Source: Sphaerochaetaceae bacterium
Lineage (GTDB): Bacteria; Spirochaetota; Spirochaetia; Sphaerochaetales; Sphaerochaetaceae
Reading direction: 5' to 3'
Length of the DNA stretch: 49,205 bases
NCBI GenBank assembly: GCA_028702575.1
Contig: JAQVOO010000001.1
Span: 1-49,205 of the forward strand
Below are positions 17,696 to 25,750 of this stretch, piece by piece; the stretch's first letter is position 1, and each line of letters opens with the position of its first letter. The notes beneath the pieces were generated by a model. The model was not told the DNA's origin. It saw only the letters and a program-made list of their open reading frames with translations, and made no database searches. Made by a program: the position numbers and the translations under genes.

Positions 17696-17866
17696 ATGGC
17701 AAAAGCACATAGAGGTGCCGGCATCAGAGATCAGAAGTCTCAGGGCCGGGGAGATTGTCCTGTTTGTAAACGAACAGGGATTAAGGTTTTATATGAACAT
17801 GAGGTTGATGGCGCTAAAGCTATGATTTGTAAGCAGTGCAATGCAACCTTTAAAAACGCGAAATAA
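17696..17866 (+). CDS. Small zinc-ribbon protein (56 residues)
   Basis: A short basic protein, MAKAHRGAGIRDQ at the start, with two CxxC knuckles: CPVC near residue 20 and CKQC near residue 46. The ATG has AAGGAGTAATTC upstream, the gene has its own strong promoter (17631-17659) and is followed at once by a hairpin-plus-T-run terminator (17888-17918), so it is a monocistronic, probably well-expressed unit. The spacing of the Cys pairs and the basic N-terminus resemble ribosome-associated or RNA-binding zinc ribbons. I recall similar short proteins in treponemes but know no function. It is not one of the standard ribosomal proteins as far as I can judge. Confidence 0.8.
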   Translation: MAKAHRGAGIRDQKSQGRGDCPVCKRTGIKVLYEHEVDGAKAMICKQCNATFKNAK

Positions 17867-17887
17867 CATTATTTGTACGTTTGCATG

Positions 17888-17918
17888 AGACTGTCGTGAT
17901 GTGGCAGTCTTTTTTTGT
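17888..17918 (+). terminator. Intrinsic terminator after the zinc-ribbon gene
   Basis: AGACTG (17888-17893) pairs with CAGTCT (17905-17910) and is followed directly by seven T. It lies 21 bases after the zinc-ribbon stop and 18 before the murC start, so murC transcription either depends on read-through or starts nearby. Confidence 0.7.
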
Positions 17919-17935
17919 TTCTAGAGGAGAATTTG

Positions 17936-19384
17936 ATGAGCTTTCTCTCTGATTTACAGGGCAAACAGCTCTTTTTGGTGGGGATCAAAGGAACCGGTAT
18001 GGCTACCCTTGCTTGCCAATTAGTCCGTTTCGGTGTAAATGTCACAGGTTCTGATGTGCCTGAAGTGTTTGCTACAGAGGCTGTATTGAAGGCTGCGAAT
18101 ATTACCTGGTTTGAAACTTTTTCAGCTGAAGTGATGCCTGCTGATTGTACTATGCTCATCCATAGCGCAGCTTATACTAGTGCTAACCCACAAGTAAGTA
18201 GGGGCATCCAAAATAAAATTCTCGTTTTTAGTTATCCCCAGTTTGTTGCTCATTTGAGTCGTACGCTCCCTAGTTTTGGTATCGCTGGTACTCATGGCAA
18301 ATCGACAGCCTGTGGCAGTTTAGATTGGATCCTTAGAAAAACTGGAGTCTCGTATTTGTCCCTCTATGGGACCCATATTCAAGGAGAGCTTGTTCCTGCA
18401 AATCCAATTGGTGAGGATTTCTCTATTCTAGAAGCTTGTGAGTATCGTGATCATTTTCTCTTATACGACTTACAAGGGGTCTTGGTGACCACTGTTGAAC
18501 ATGATCATCCCGATTGGTTTAAAGATGAAGAGCAGACGTTACAATCTTTTAAGAGGTTATTGCTTCAATTACCGTTTTCTAGTTTTGCAGTATGCCCAAC
18601 TGATTCTTCTATGAGTCGCCAATTAATCGAATGGATTGGTTTTGAACGGCCAGATCTTACTGTAATAACGTATGGGCAACACGCTAGCAGTATGTTGCGT
18701 TTAACAGAGTATACCGGGGGCTTGCAGGAAAGTTCTTATCGGTTAGAACCGCTTCATGGCCATTTCCATACTCAATTAGCCTCAATTCCTCTTTGTTTAG
18801 ATGGTGTTGGAGCCGCGATTTTAGGTTCTTGTATTCTTCTGCGGTGCAAAAGTGGCTCTTTTGATGTTCAATCTCTTTTGGCAGATCCTATCTTGGCGGC
18901 ATTGTTGAATGAAAATTCTTCTTTTCCTGGTTGTGCTGGCCGTGTTGAAGTGTTGTTTGAAGCTGAAGGTGTAGTATATGTACAAGATTATGCCCATCAT
19001 CCGCGTGAAATTGAAGTTTCACTAGCAAGTTTGCGAGAGCGTTTTCCCTGGCGACGGGTGGTGGTTGTTTTTTTTCCGCACACAGCATCGCGCACGATGG
19101 CTTTCTTTGATGAGTTTGTCACGGCCCTCAGTTTAGCAGATAAAGCTGTTATTAGGCCAATAGCGACCTCGGCACGACACGATGGGGATTCTAATTGCGC
19201 GCATGCGTTAGGCCAGCAATTAGCCCAGGCAGCTGGTGCCCTCTTTTGTGAGGCAGAAGAAGTTTTAATCTCATCGTTAGGAGACCTGTTGCACCCCGGT
19301 GATCTCTGCGTTACGATGGGGGCGGGAAACACCCACGGAGTTGCAATGCGAATTGCCTCTCACAGAAGGAGTGAATCATGCTGA
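17936..19384 (+). CDS. murC: UDP-N-acetylmuramate--L-alanine ligase
   Basis: Adds L-alanine to UDP-MurNAc, the first peptide step of peptidoglycan synthesis. 482 residues, normal for MurC. ATG 17936 follows GAGGAGAATTT; the open frame extends upstream only into the terminator T-run. The N-terminal Rossmann part has FLVGIKGTGMATLA, the ATPase P-loop is GIAGTHGKSTACGSL near residue 118, ILEACEYRDHFL and TTVEHDHPDWF are MurC-type, and the C-terminal domain has VQDYAHHPREIEVSL. The Mpl recycling ligase is a related alternative, but the EACEYRDHFL and EHDHPD features favour MurC. The end overlaps yicC by 7 bases. Confidence 0.87.
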   Translation: MSFLSDLQGKQLFLVGIKGTGMATLACQLVRFGVNVTGSDVPEVFATEAVLKAANITWFETFSAEVMPADCTMLIHSAAYTSANPQVSRGIQNKILVFSYPQFVAHLSRTLPSFGIAGTHGKSTACGSLDWILRKTGVSYLSLYGTHIQGELVPANPIGEDFSILEACEYRDHFLLYDLQGVLVTTVEHDHPDWFKDEEQTLQSFKRLLLQLPFSSFAVCPTDSSMSRQLIEWIGFERPDLTVITYGQHASSMLRLTEYTGGLQESSYRLEPLHGHFHTQLASIPLCLDGVGAAILGSCILLRCKSGSFDVQSLLADPILAALLNENSSFPGCAGRVEVLFEAEGVVYVQDYAHHPREIEVSLASLRERFPWRRVVVVFFPHTASRTMAFFDEFVTALSLADKAVIRPIATSARHDGDSNCAHALGQQLAQAAGALFCEAEEVLISSLGDLLHPGDLCVTMGAGNTHGVAMRIASHRRSESC

Positions 19385-20247
19385 GCATGACTGGGTTTGG
19401 CTATAGTGAGCGTTTAACAGAAGATTTTTTATTAACCGTAGAATTAAAATCTTATAATAGTCGTTATTTAGAGATTATTCATAACATTCCCCCCTCTCTT
19501 TCGTCATTTGAGATTGCTTTGGACGAACGTATTAAAACTGTAGTTTCGCGCGGGCGGGTTGAACTGAACATTCGGTTGCGTCAGTTGAAAACTGATTTGA
19601 ACTTACGTGTTGATGAAGCTGCCGTTCAGCAATATAAAACAGCGTTTGCAACTATCCAACGTCTAGCCGGTTTACAACAAGAAGCTACGTTACAAGATTT
19701 TCTACTGACTGAAGGAGTTTTGGTTCCTTTACGTGATAGTGATGTCTCACGTTACAAAGAGCCTCTCTTTGATCTCTTAGATGAGGTTTTAGTGGTCTTT
19801 AAAGCTTCGAAAGAGCGCGAAGGGGCGGCGACTAAGCGAGATCTGTTTCGCTTAGGAACGCAGTTACAATCTAGTTTAGATGGTGTGGTATCGAATGCGG
19901 ATGCGTTAGAAGAGAAATTAAAAGAAAATTTAATCAATCGTTTTGAAGAGCTCCTTGGAGAAAAAGGCTATGATGAAAATCGCTTTCTACAGGAAGTTGC
20001 AATGTTGTTAGCCAAGTATTCTATCAATGAAGAGATAGTCCGCTTACAAGCCCATATTGAAGCATTTCATGATTTATTGGAGTCTAATGAACCAATAGGT
20101 AAACGGCTCGATTTTTTAGCGCAAGAGATGAATCGTGAAATTAACACGATTGGGAGTAAGAGTATTATGATCGAGGTGAATCAACAGGTGATTGCCCTAA
20201 AAGATAATCTTGAAAATATTCGTGAACAGGTACGTAACATTGAATAA
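19378..20247 (+). CDS. yicC: YicC-family endoribonuclease
   Basis: 289 residues, the standard length. The N-terminus MLSMTGFGYSERL and the C-terminal stretch GKRLDFLAQEMNREINTIGSKS are the two conserved family blocks (YicC_N and DUF1732); the very end AIALKDN/ENIREQVRNIE is also typical. Family members are metal-dependent endoribonucleases implicated in RNA turnover. The gene starts within the end of murC and its stop is 13 bases ahead of the CMP-kinase-like gene. In many bacteria yicC sits next to gmk; here a CMP-kinase-like nucleotide kinase occupies that place. Confidence 0.93.
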   Translation: MLSMTGFGYSERLTEDFLLTVELKSYNSRYLEIIHNIPPSLSSFEIALDERIKTVVSRGRVELNIRLRQLKTDLNLRVDEAAVQQYKTAFATIQRLAGLQQEATLQDFLLTEGVLVPLRDSDVSRYKEPLFDLLDEVLVVFKASKEREGAATKRDLFRLGTQLQSSLDGVVSNADALEEKLKENLINRFEELLGEKGYDENRFLQEVAMLLAKYSINEEIVRLQAHIEAFHDLLESNEPIGKRLDFLAQEMNREINTIGSKSIMIEVNQQVIALKDNLENIREQVRNIE

Positions 20248-20260
20248 ATCGGAGTCAGGC

Positions 20261-20785
20261 ATGCGAGTGGCAATTTCAGGAAGAAGTGGATGTGGGAATA
20301 CGACAGTGAGTACTTTTGTCGCTGAGCGCATGGGATATCCTCTGATTAACTATACTTTTCGTAACTTAGCCCAAGAACGGGGTGTCGATTTTTGGACATT
20401 TTGTAAGATGGCCGAAAAAGACGATTCGATTGATCGCGAACTAGATGCCAGACAAGTTGCGATGGCCTTAGAGCATACCAATTGTGTACTCGGTTCCCGT
20501 TTAGCGATCTGGATGTTGGAAGATGCTGATCTTAAAGTGTACTTAAAAGCTTCGTTGGAAGAACGAGTCACTCGAATTCATAAACGAGAAGGGGGTTCTT
20601 GGCAAGATCGACTAATTGAGACTAAAAGGAGAGATGCTTATGATACAGCTCGTTATAAGAGAATCTACGGCATCGACAACACCGACCCTACAGTAGCCGA
20701 TTTAGTCATCCAGACCGACAGCTTAATTCCCGAACAAGTAGCCGAAATAATAATAGCAGAGATCAATAAACGATTGGCTCGTTAA
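20261..20785 (+). CDS. Cytidylate-kinase-like P-loop protein
   Basis: A 174-residue small nucleotide-kinase-fold protein. ATG 20261 with CGGAG upstream gives the opening MRVAISGRSGCGNTTVS. The P-loop reads GRSGCGNTT at residues 7-15, with Asn at position 13 where nearly all P-loop kinases have Lys. Later segments fit the short 'CMK type 2' layout: FRNLAQERGVDF, DRELDARQVAMA, CVLGSRLAIWML, a lid region RIHKREGG, and RYKRIYGIDNTD near the end. The likely substrate is (d)CMP, but the P-loop change leaves activity in doubt. I recall spirochaete relatives with the same GCGNTT form and cannot verify it. Last gene of the plus-strand run. Confidence 0.7.
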   Translation: MRVAISGRSGCGNTTVSTFVAERMGYPLINYTFRNLAQERGVDFWTFCKMAEKDDSIDRELDARQVAMALEHTNCVLGSRLAIWMLEDADLKVYLKASLEERVTRIHKREGGSWQDRLIETKRRDAYDTARYKRIYGIDNTDPTVADLVIQTDSLIPEQVAEIIIAEINKRLAR

Positions 20786-21121
20786 AGGTTGCACGAATTA
20801 TTTAGCGATTAGAGTTCTTGTTACTATAAAAACCCATTAAGATGTTAGTTATACGCTACTTATGGCTCGGTATTCTGAGGTTTGCCAAGATCTCTCTTTG
20901 GAGCAATTCCTTTATGTTTGGTGTTAAGGTAAAATATTATGAGCACGGTAAGTAGAATCAGTTTTTGTAAAAGGCATTTTTCTGTCAGGCTTATTTGGTC
21001 AGGGATTATCTCAACTGAGGGCCACATCGTCTAAGAACAGGTATAGCGGTTGTAAAATATACTACGTGCAACCTATGCCAGAGCGAGCATCTCGTCTGCT
21101 TAAGAAAAAGCTTTCGATTGG
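20786..21121. other. Intergenic stretch without recognisable gene
   Basis: This 336-base gap separates the CMP-kinase-like gene from the convergent deacetylase gene. I see no convincing reading frame, no strong terminator hairpin and no tRNA. It marks the change from housekeeping genes to the first carbohydrate locus. Confidence 0.5.
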
Positions 21122-21922
21122 CTAAAACGTTGGCTTAGCAGGTAGCACATAAGCGTGTAAAACCTGCTCCAGTGGTTTATAATTAGGCATACTGTAACCT
21201 AATGGATTATGGCGTATCCATCCTTCTGCATAGCTATAATGTCCCGAGTCATTCCCCACCTGCTGGCTCATATCGCGCATAGTTTGAACATAGGAGTCGA
21301 GCTTCTGACTATCGTCTAACCAGTTACGCTGTGAGACGTGGCAGGAGAGCATATGTTCTTTATGGTCGATGACCGAAGAAATGTCGGTGTAGAGTTGCGC
21401 TTCAACTTTCCGGGATAACCCATCGTGGAGTCCATACGGTAAAGCGTGGTACAAAGCGACCTCTTTTCGAATAGGATCAACTTGGGGTATCGTATAAAAG
21501 TTAGGCATGTTTATAGTAAAGGCCGCTGTCACCGCTATACGGGCTGTATTCATATGGTCTTCCATATAATCGAGCAAAGCGGGTATTAGGATGATATCTG
21601 GGGCGACCTGACGAATAACTGCAGCTGTTTTGCGGACAATATCTAGGTCATAAACTACTTCCAAATCATTGGTAAAACTTGGATACCATGTTGCGCCGAG
21701 ATAAGCTGCTGCTGTCTGAGCTTCTTTTCTTCGAATAACCTCAATTTCTTCACGGTTATATTCCAAAGTACCACAATTGCCATTTGCAATATTCAGGTAA
21801 TGCAGGGAAATGTTTTGTCCTTTTAATAAAAACAACGTTCCTGCCATCATGAATTCAATGTCATCTGGGTGGCAGCCAATAGCTAGAGCAGTTCGTGGTG
21901 TATACGAATTTTCTTTTGACAT
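21122..21922 (-). CDS. LmbE/PIG-L family N-deacetylase
   Basis: A 266-residue zinc-dependent deacetylase-type protein. The family zinc site is visible as IGCHPDDIEFMMAG near residue 16 (HPDD) and the third ligand in LDYMEDHMNTARI near residue 117. Family members remove N-acetyl groups from GlcNAc-type sugars, their lipids or conjugates, usually in the cytoplasm; no signal peptide is present. Starts 2 bases after the oxidoreductase stop, with GGAGG somewhat far upstream (13 bases). It is the distal gene of the minus-strand sugar operon, where it could deacetylate the imported compound or a pathway intermediate. Confidence 0.85.
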   Translation of the reverse strand: MSKENSYTPRTALAIGCHPDDIEFMMAGTLFLLKGQNISLHYLNIANGNCGTLEYNREEIEVIRRKEAQTAAAYLGATWYPSFTNDLEVVYDLDIVRKTAAVIRQVAPDIILIPALLDYMEDHMNTARIAVTAAFTINMPNFYTIPQVDPIRKEVALYHALPYGLHDGLSRKVEAQLYTDISSVIDHKEHMLSCHVSQRNWLDDSQKLDSYVQTMRDMSQQVGNDSGHYSYAEGWIRHNPLGYSMPNYKPLEQVLHAYVLPAKPTF

Positions 21923-21924
21923 GA

Positions 21925-22992
21925 TTAAATAAAGACCTCCTTTCCATCTGCTTGTGCAGACTCATGACAAGCTAAAACCAGCTTGATATTTCGTAAACCT
22001 TGAGACCCATCTAAGGGATGCTTATTTATGATAGAATCGGCATGTTCAGCAATTTGTGCTTGATAGATATTTTCTACATCTGTCAAACAAAACGATTTAC
22101 AGAGTTCAGGGTTTTGTAGTTCTAATTTTATAGGTACTGGCTCATCTGGATGTCCAGATAATTGAAATAACGTGCCATAGCCTCGGATGATGCCATCGTT
22201 ACCATAAATTTCATACCCTAAATTATGTAGAGTCCCTAGGAGTCCGCCACGCGGTTGGTTAAAGCCTACGCGGATGCTACCTTTTATTCCATTTTCTAGT
22301 TCATAAGAGATTACTGCCCCATCCTCTACGCCAATATCGAGGGTTTTGGGGTAGTAGGTACAGTGGACACTTTTTATTTTTTTTTGGAATAAAAATTCAG
22401 CCATATCTAAACAATGTCCCCCTAATTCGCTGATGGGCCCTTCTGTTTCATTTTTTTTAAAATAACGCCAGAAAGCTGCCTCTATTGGATCCTTTCCACA
22501 GTGAAACTCCATGTGCAAAACTGCATAAGGGTTTTTACCGATAGCTTCCTGTTTCAGTAGTTCGCGGGTCTTATGGTTGTAAGCATTTTTAGTCATCATG
22601 AGATTTACCGACACACTTAGATTGTGTCCGGTAGCGTAATTGATTAGTTCTTCAGCCTCTTCAATTGTGGTTGCTATCGGGTTTTCAGTTATGACATGTT
22701 TTCCTGCTTTCAGAGCTTCCATTGCTATCGGAAAGTGGGTAGCATTGGATGTCGTTATATAGATGGCATCAATTTTAGGGTTTTCTAAGAGCTGCTGGTA
22801 CGTTTCGTACCAGCGGATACCCAACGCTTTAGCACCTTCCTTACGGCCTTGATTCAAGTCCGTAGCACCAGCTAACATAAATGAGGGTAATGCTTGATTA
22901 AAGCGGTTCTTGTCTAGGGCAAACCCCTCTTTAGCAATCCTGTTTTCTGCTATTTCCCCAAAACCAACAATCCCATACTGAATCTTTTCCAC
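21925..22992 (-). CDS. Gfo/Idh/MocA-family NAD(P)-dependent oxidoreductase
   Basis: A 355-residue two-domain oxidoreductase. The Rossmann opening is YGIVGFGEIAENR; the usual EKP motif is present as TENPIA near residue 101 (Lys replaced by Asn), and the active-site helix reads SELGGHCLDMAEFLF with the conserved His. Members oxidise a ring or chain hydroxyl of a sugar (myo-inositol, 3-keto-sugar formation and others). The EKP lysine normally helps catalysis, so its loss may alter the reaction. GTG start with GGAGG. It is paired with a DegT-type aminotransferase upstream, a pairing known from keto-sugar amination pathways. Confidence 0.85.
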   Translation of the reverse strand: MEKIQYGIVGFGEIAENRIAKEGFALDKNRFNQALPSFMLAGATDLNQGRKEGAKALGIRWYETYQQLLENPKIDAIYITTSNATHFPIAMEALKAGKHVITENPIATTIEEAEELINYATGHNLSVSVNLMMTKNAYNHKTRELLKQEAIGKNPYAVLHMEFHCGKDPIEAAFWRYFKKNETEGPISELGGHCLDMAEFLFQKKIKSVHCTYYPKTLDIGVEDGAVISYELENGIKGSIRVGFNQPRGGLLGTLHNLGYEIYGNDGIIRGYGTLFQLSGHPDEPVPIKLELQNPELCKSFCLTDVENIYQAQIAEHADSIINKHPLDGSQGLRNIKLVLACHESAQADGKEVFI

Positions 22993-23002
22993 TGTAATCC
23001 TC

Positions 23003-24277
23003 CTACTTATAGTGGGCTTTCAGGATGTTTTTCACCGCATCTATACAGCGCTGAATGTGTACTTTTTCCCAAGTAGGGTGTAAAAAGAGACTCAATGTTT
23101 GACTTCGTAAACCTTTTGCAGTTGGGCAGACAACTTCGCCATATTTTACTGCCTCGGGGTTTGTATACTCTTGAGACTTAAAGGGGAATTTAACGGAACC
23201 AAAGCCATTGAGCTCTTTATAAGCGCGCTCTTCGTATGCTTCTGGCCACTGGATACCGTAACATGGGATTCCTAGTGCAATTAATTCTTTACTAAATTGA
23301 GGTGCCTCAATATTTAGTTCCTTTAAATCAAGTAGGATCGGGTACCACCAATAGGCATTTTGGCGATCTTCGGTGTTTACTGGTATTGCTTTTATGCCTC
23401 GCAAGGCGTTCAAGGCCTCATCGTATGTTTTGGCATGCTCTCTTCTTCGCTTAAGGTTCCATGAATCGAAACGTTTAAGTTCGTTGATTCCAATTATGGA
23501 CTGTATCTCTGTCATACGGTAATTGAAGCCGACCCGGTTGTGGACATAAGTAAGTTTTTCTTCCATAGCTAATAGGTTTAATCTCTCTTTGACATCGTAA
23601 CCGTGGTCTCTAAAAGAGCGACATTCCCAAGCTAAGTCTTCGTTATTTGTTACAACCATGCCCCCTTCACCACCAGTGGTAAAGTGCTTGCTTTGGCAAA
23701 AACTAAAACAGCCAACATCCCCGAGTGTACCAACCTTTTTGCCTTTATAGGTTCCCCCAAAGCACTGCGCACAGTCTTCAACAACATAAAGTTTGTTAGC
23801 TTTAGCAAAATCGAGAATTGGGTCCATGTCGGCCACCACTCCATAGAGGTGGACAACCACAATCGCTTTGGTTTTAGGACTGAGTAATGACTTCAGTACT
23901 GCCGGATTGAGGGTATGTTCTTCGGTTACGTCAGCAAAGACAGGGATTGCCCCAGCCTGTACTATACAAAACGAAGAGGCTATGAAGGAGTAAGAGGGGA
24001 CAATTACTTCATCTCCAGGGCCAATACCAAGACTGGCGAGGGCAATGTGTAATGCCGCGGTCCCATTTGAACAACTAATGGCGTAGGCTGAACCTTCCCA
24101 TTCGGCAAACTGCTTCTCAAATCCCATCCCTTTTTTGCCAGTCCAATAATTTACTAAACCACTTTTAATGGGCTCTTGGATAGCCGTTAAGGTTTCTGGC
24201 GCAAATTGTGGCCACATGGGGAATCCTAATTTTGCAGCGCCGTCTGCATTCATAATTAAATCATCATTTTTTTTCAT
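23003..24277 (-). CDS. DegT/DnrJ/EryC1-family PLP sugar aminotransferase
   Basis: A 424-residue PLP enzyme of the fold that transfers an amino group to or from a keto-sugar. I start at ATG 24277, which has AAGGAGG seven bases upstream. Hallmarks: CSNGTAALHIAL, GDEVIVPSYSFIAS, VVEDCAQCFGG and the PLP-lysine region FSFCQSKHFTTGGEGGMV (Lys in SKHF). Length is slightly above the ~370-400 typical. The family usually acts on nucleotide-linked or phosphorylated keto-sugars in biosynthesis; in this catabolic-looking operon it might run the other way. It lies 10 bases before the oxidoreductase and 500 bases after the NagB-like gene. Confidence 0.87.
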   Translation of the reverse strand: MKKNDDLIMNADGAAKLGFPMWPQFAPETLTAIQEPIKSGLVNYWTGKKGMGFEKQFAEWEGSAYAISCSNGTAALHIALASLGIGPGDEVIVPSYSFIASSFCIVQAGAIPVFADVTEEHTLNPAVLKSLLSPKTKAIVVVHLYGVVADMDPILDFAKANKLYVVEDCAQCFGGTYKGKKVGTLGDVGCFSFCQSKHFTTGGEGGMVVTNNEDLAWECRSFRDHGYDVKERLNLLAMEEKLTYVHNRVGFNYRMTEIQSIIGINELKRFDSWNLKRRREHAKTYDEALNALRGIKAIPVNTEDRQNAYWWYPILLDLKELNIEAPQFSKELIALGIPCYGIQWPEAYEERAYKELNGFGSVKFPFKSQEYTNPEAVKYGEVVCPTAKGLRSQTLSLFLHPTWEKVHIQRCIDAVKNILKAHYK

Positions 24278-24777
24278 GGATGAGCCTCCTTGGTCTCTCT
24301 CATTCATAAGTTTTTTCTATTTATTTTCGACTTGTGTAATTGGGTGTCCTCCAGCACCTAGAGTTGTCTTTTCTATCATCTCCTTTTCCAAACTAGGCCA
24401 CAGCTAGGAAGGTGTCTTGACTATAACTCCTTAGGTTCATTATAGGCTATATTAATAACATTGCCACTAAAACAATTAACTGCTTGCATTGCAACCATGA
24501 CAAAATTATATGGAATAAAGATTTTTGCAAATAATAAAAAAAAGTAAAGTGAAATACGGCATGCTCAGCATAATGTCTGGCCATGGTGCAAGTTTCTTGA
24601 TTCTATTGTATCTGTGAATACCTCCCCTATAGTAGTGATATTAGCAGGAGGCTTTAGTACATCCTGCCGGTGTCTGACTGTAGATAGGTTGTGTTTTCTG
24701 GCATGCTCCTAAGCGGCTGTGTAATGGTAGGATTAATCTTTTGCTTCGCATCACCTGCCTATCTCATAGGCGTGCTC
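24278..24777. other. 500-base gap inside the minus-strand sugar operon
   Basis: No gene is recognised. The stretch holds the aminotransferase ribosome site (near 24285), a short perfect inverted repeat GCCTAT-CTC-ATAGGC at 24757-24771 just after the NagB-like stop, and an AT-rich core around 24430-24560 that could carry a second promoter. A minus-strand open frame of about 40 codons around 24590-24720 shows no start or similarity I recognise. It may be a deleted gene remnant or an internal promoter region. Confidence 0.4.
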
Positions 24778-25707
24778 CTAGTGCATTTCGACTGTACAGG
24801 TACCAAAATTTGGTTGTAGGTAGTGGAAAACAACATTTGGGTGGTCGGCCAATAGTGACATTGGGACACTTGAGTCGGCTATTTTTTTACTAATCATGTA
24901 GGCAGAAAGGCGCATGCCGAAGGGGTTGTCATGCCAACCTGGATGCCAAATACTTACCATTTCCGACTTCCAAGTTTCCACAGGTCCCACGGTTACAGCG
25001 TGTGATGGTACGTTAGTGACTACACCGCCGCCAGACGTTCTTGCATTTTGAATCATGGTCATAGGGTGAATTTCTAATACCCTGGTACCTAGTTTGCGAT
25101 ACTCTTCTGGACTAGGTGGGTTTTTATCATATGGGGCAACTCTTTGCGGAGGGTCGTTAAAAGCCCAGTGTTTGGTCTCTCCTTGTCCCCCCTGCATGCA
25201 AAGACACTTTATAGTATCATAAGATGCAGTGTAATCGGCTATGCCTGCGACGGTAGGGAAATGGAGGTTTTTCTCGGGCATTCGGAGTTTTTTGTCGATT
25301 CGGTTATAGAATAATTCCAAAACTGCACGTTTAAAACTTAAAGGATACGAAACATCGACTTCTTTACCATCGGCGACCCATTCATCCATACTCCAGAAAT
25401 GACCCTCTCGGACATCAATTTCCAAGTCATTAATGATGCGTGCTACTAACGGCAACTGTTCAGTGGGACCAATAGGACCACAGATTCCTGTTGGATTGTC
25501 TGCAGTTGAGGCGGTGAAAGCTTTAATATACTCCAACGCTTCAGCTAAGAAAAATTCATCGCGGGTTTCATACATTTTTATGATAAACCCTGGCCTTTGT
25601 AAGGCGAGTAGATCCTTGACATTGAGTCTAGCAGCAGCGTCTAGAATTTCCGGGTCCATGGTTGTATAGTCCCACCAACCTTTTGCTACTTTACTGATAT
25701 TTCTCAT
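24778..25707 (-). CDS. NagB/glucosamine-6-phosphate isomerase-like protein
   Basis: A 309-residue protein of the glucosamine-6-phosphate deaminase fold, longer than NagB (~260). Phosphate-site and catalytic segments are recognisable but altered: [10 protein letters not shown] at 77-86, FWSMDEW with the Asp at 108, and [14 protein letters not shown] at 173-186 where NagB has GIGxDGHIAFNEP. His180 is kept; the motif Asp is absent and the motif Glu is Asp. It probably isomerises or deaminates an amino-sugar phosphate or a related compound, with changed specificity. A perfect 8-bp hairpin sits directly ahead of its ribosome site. It follows the ROK gene by 43 bases. Confidence 0.75.
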   Translation of the reverse strand: MRNISKVAKGWWDYTTMDPEILDAAARLNVKDLLALQRPGFIIKMYETRDEFFLAEALEYIKAFTASTADNPTGICGPIGPTEQLPLVARIINDLEIDVREGHFWSMDEWVADGKEVDVSYPLSFKRAVLELFYNRIDKKLRMPEKNLHFPTVAGIADYTASYDTIKCLCMQGGQGETKHWAFNDPPQRVAPYDKNPPSPEEYRKLGTRVLEIHPMTMIQNARTSGGGVVTNVPSHAVTVGPVETWKSEMVSIWHPGWHDNPFGMRLSAYMISKKIADSSVPMSLLADHPNVVFHYLQPNFGTCTVEMH

Positions 25708-25722
25708 TGGGCAAATCCTCCT

Positions 25723-25744
25723 TTGATGTGTTTTTACACATCAA
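25723..25744 (-). promoter_or_regulatory. Perfect hairpin abutting the NagB-like gene ribosome site
   Basis: TTGATGTG (25723-25730) and CACATCAA (25737-25744) are perfect complements around a six-base loop. On the minus transcript the stem is followed immediately by AGGAGG and the ATG at 25707. It could modulate translation or message stability, or as DNA serve as a repressor site. Confidence 0.55.
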
Positions 25745-25750
25745 TCATGT

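Noticed and set aside
17936-19384. Mpl (murein peptide recycling ligase) as the identity of the murC gene
   Set aside because: The segments EACEYRDHFL and TTVEHDHPDWF and the location among wall-synthesis genes fit MurC better; a search for a second murC in the genome would settle it.
20786-21121. A hidden small RNA or attachment site in the gap before the first sugar locus
   Set aside because: No tRNA-like fold, direct repeat pair or terminator was found, so there is no support for an integration site.
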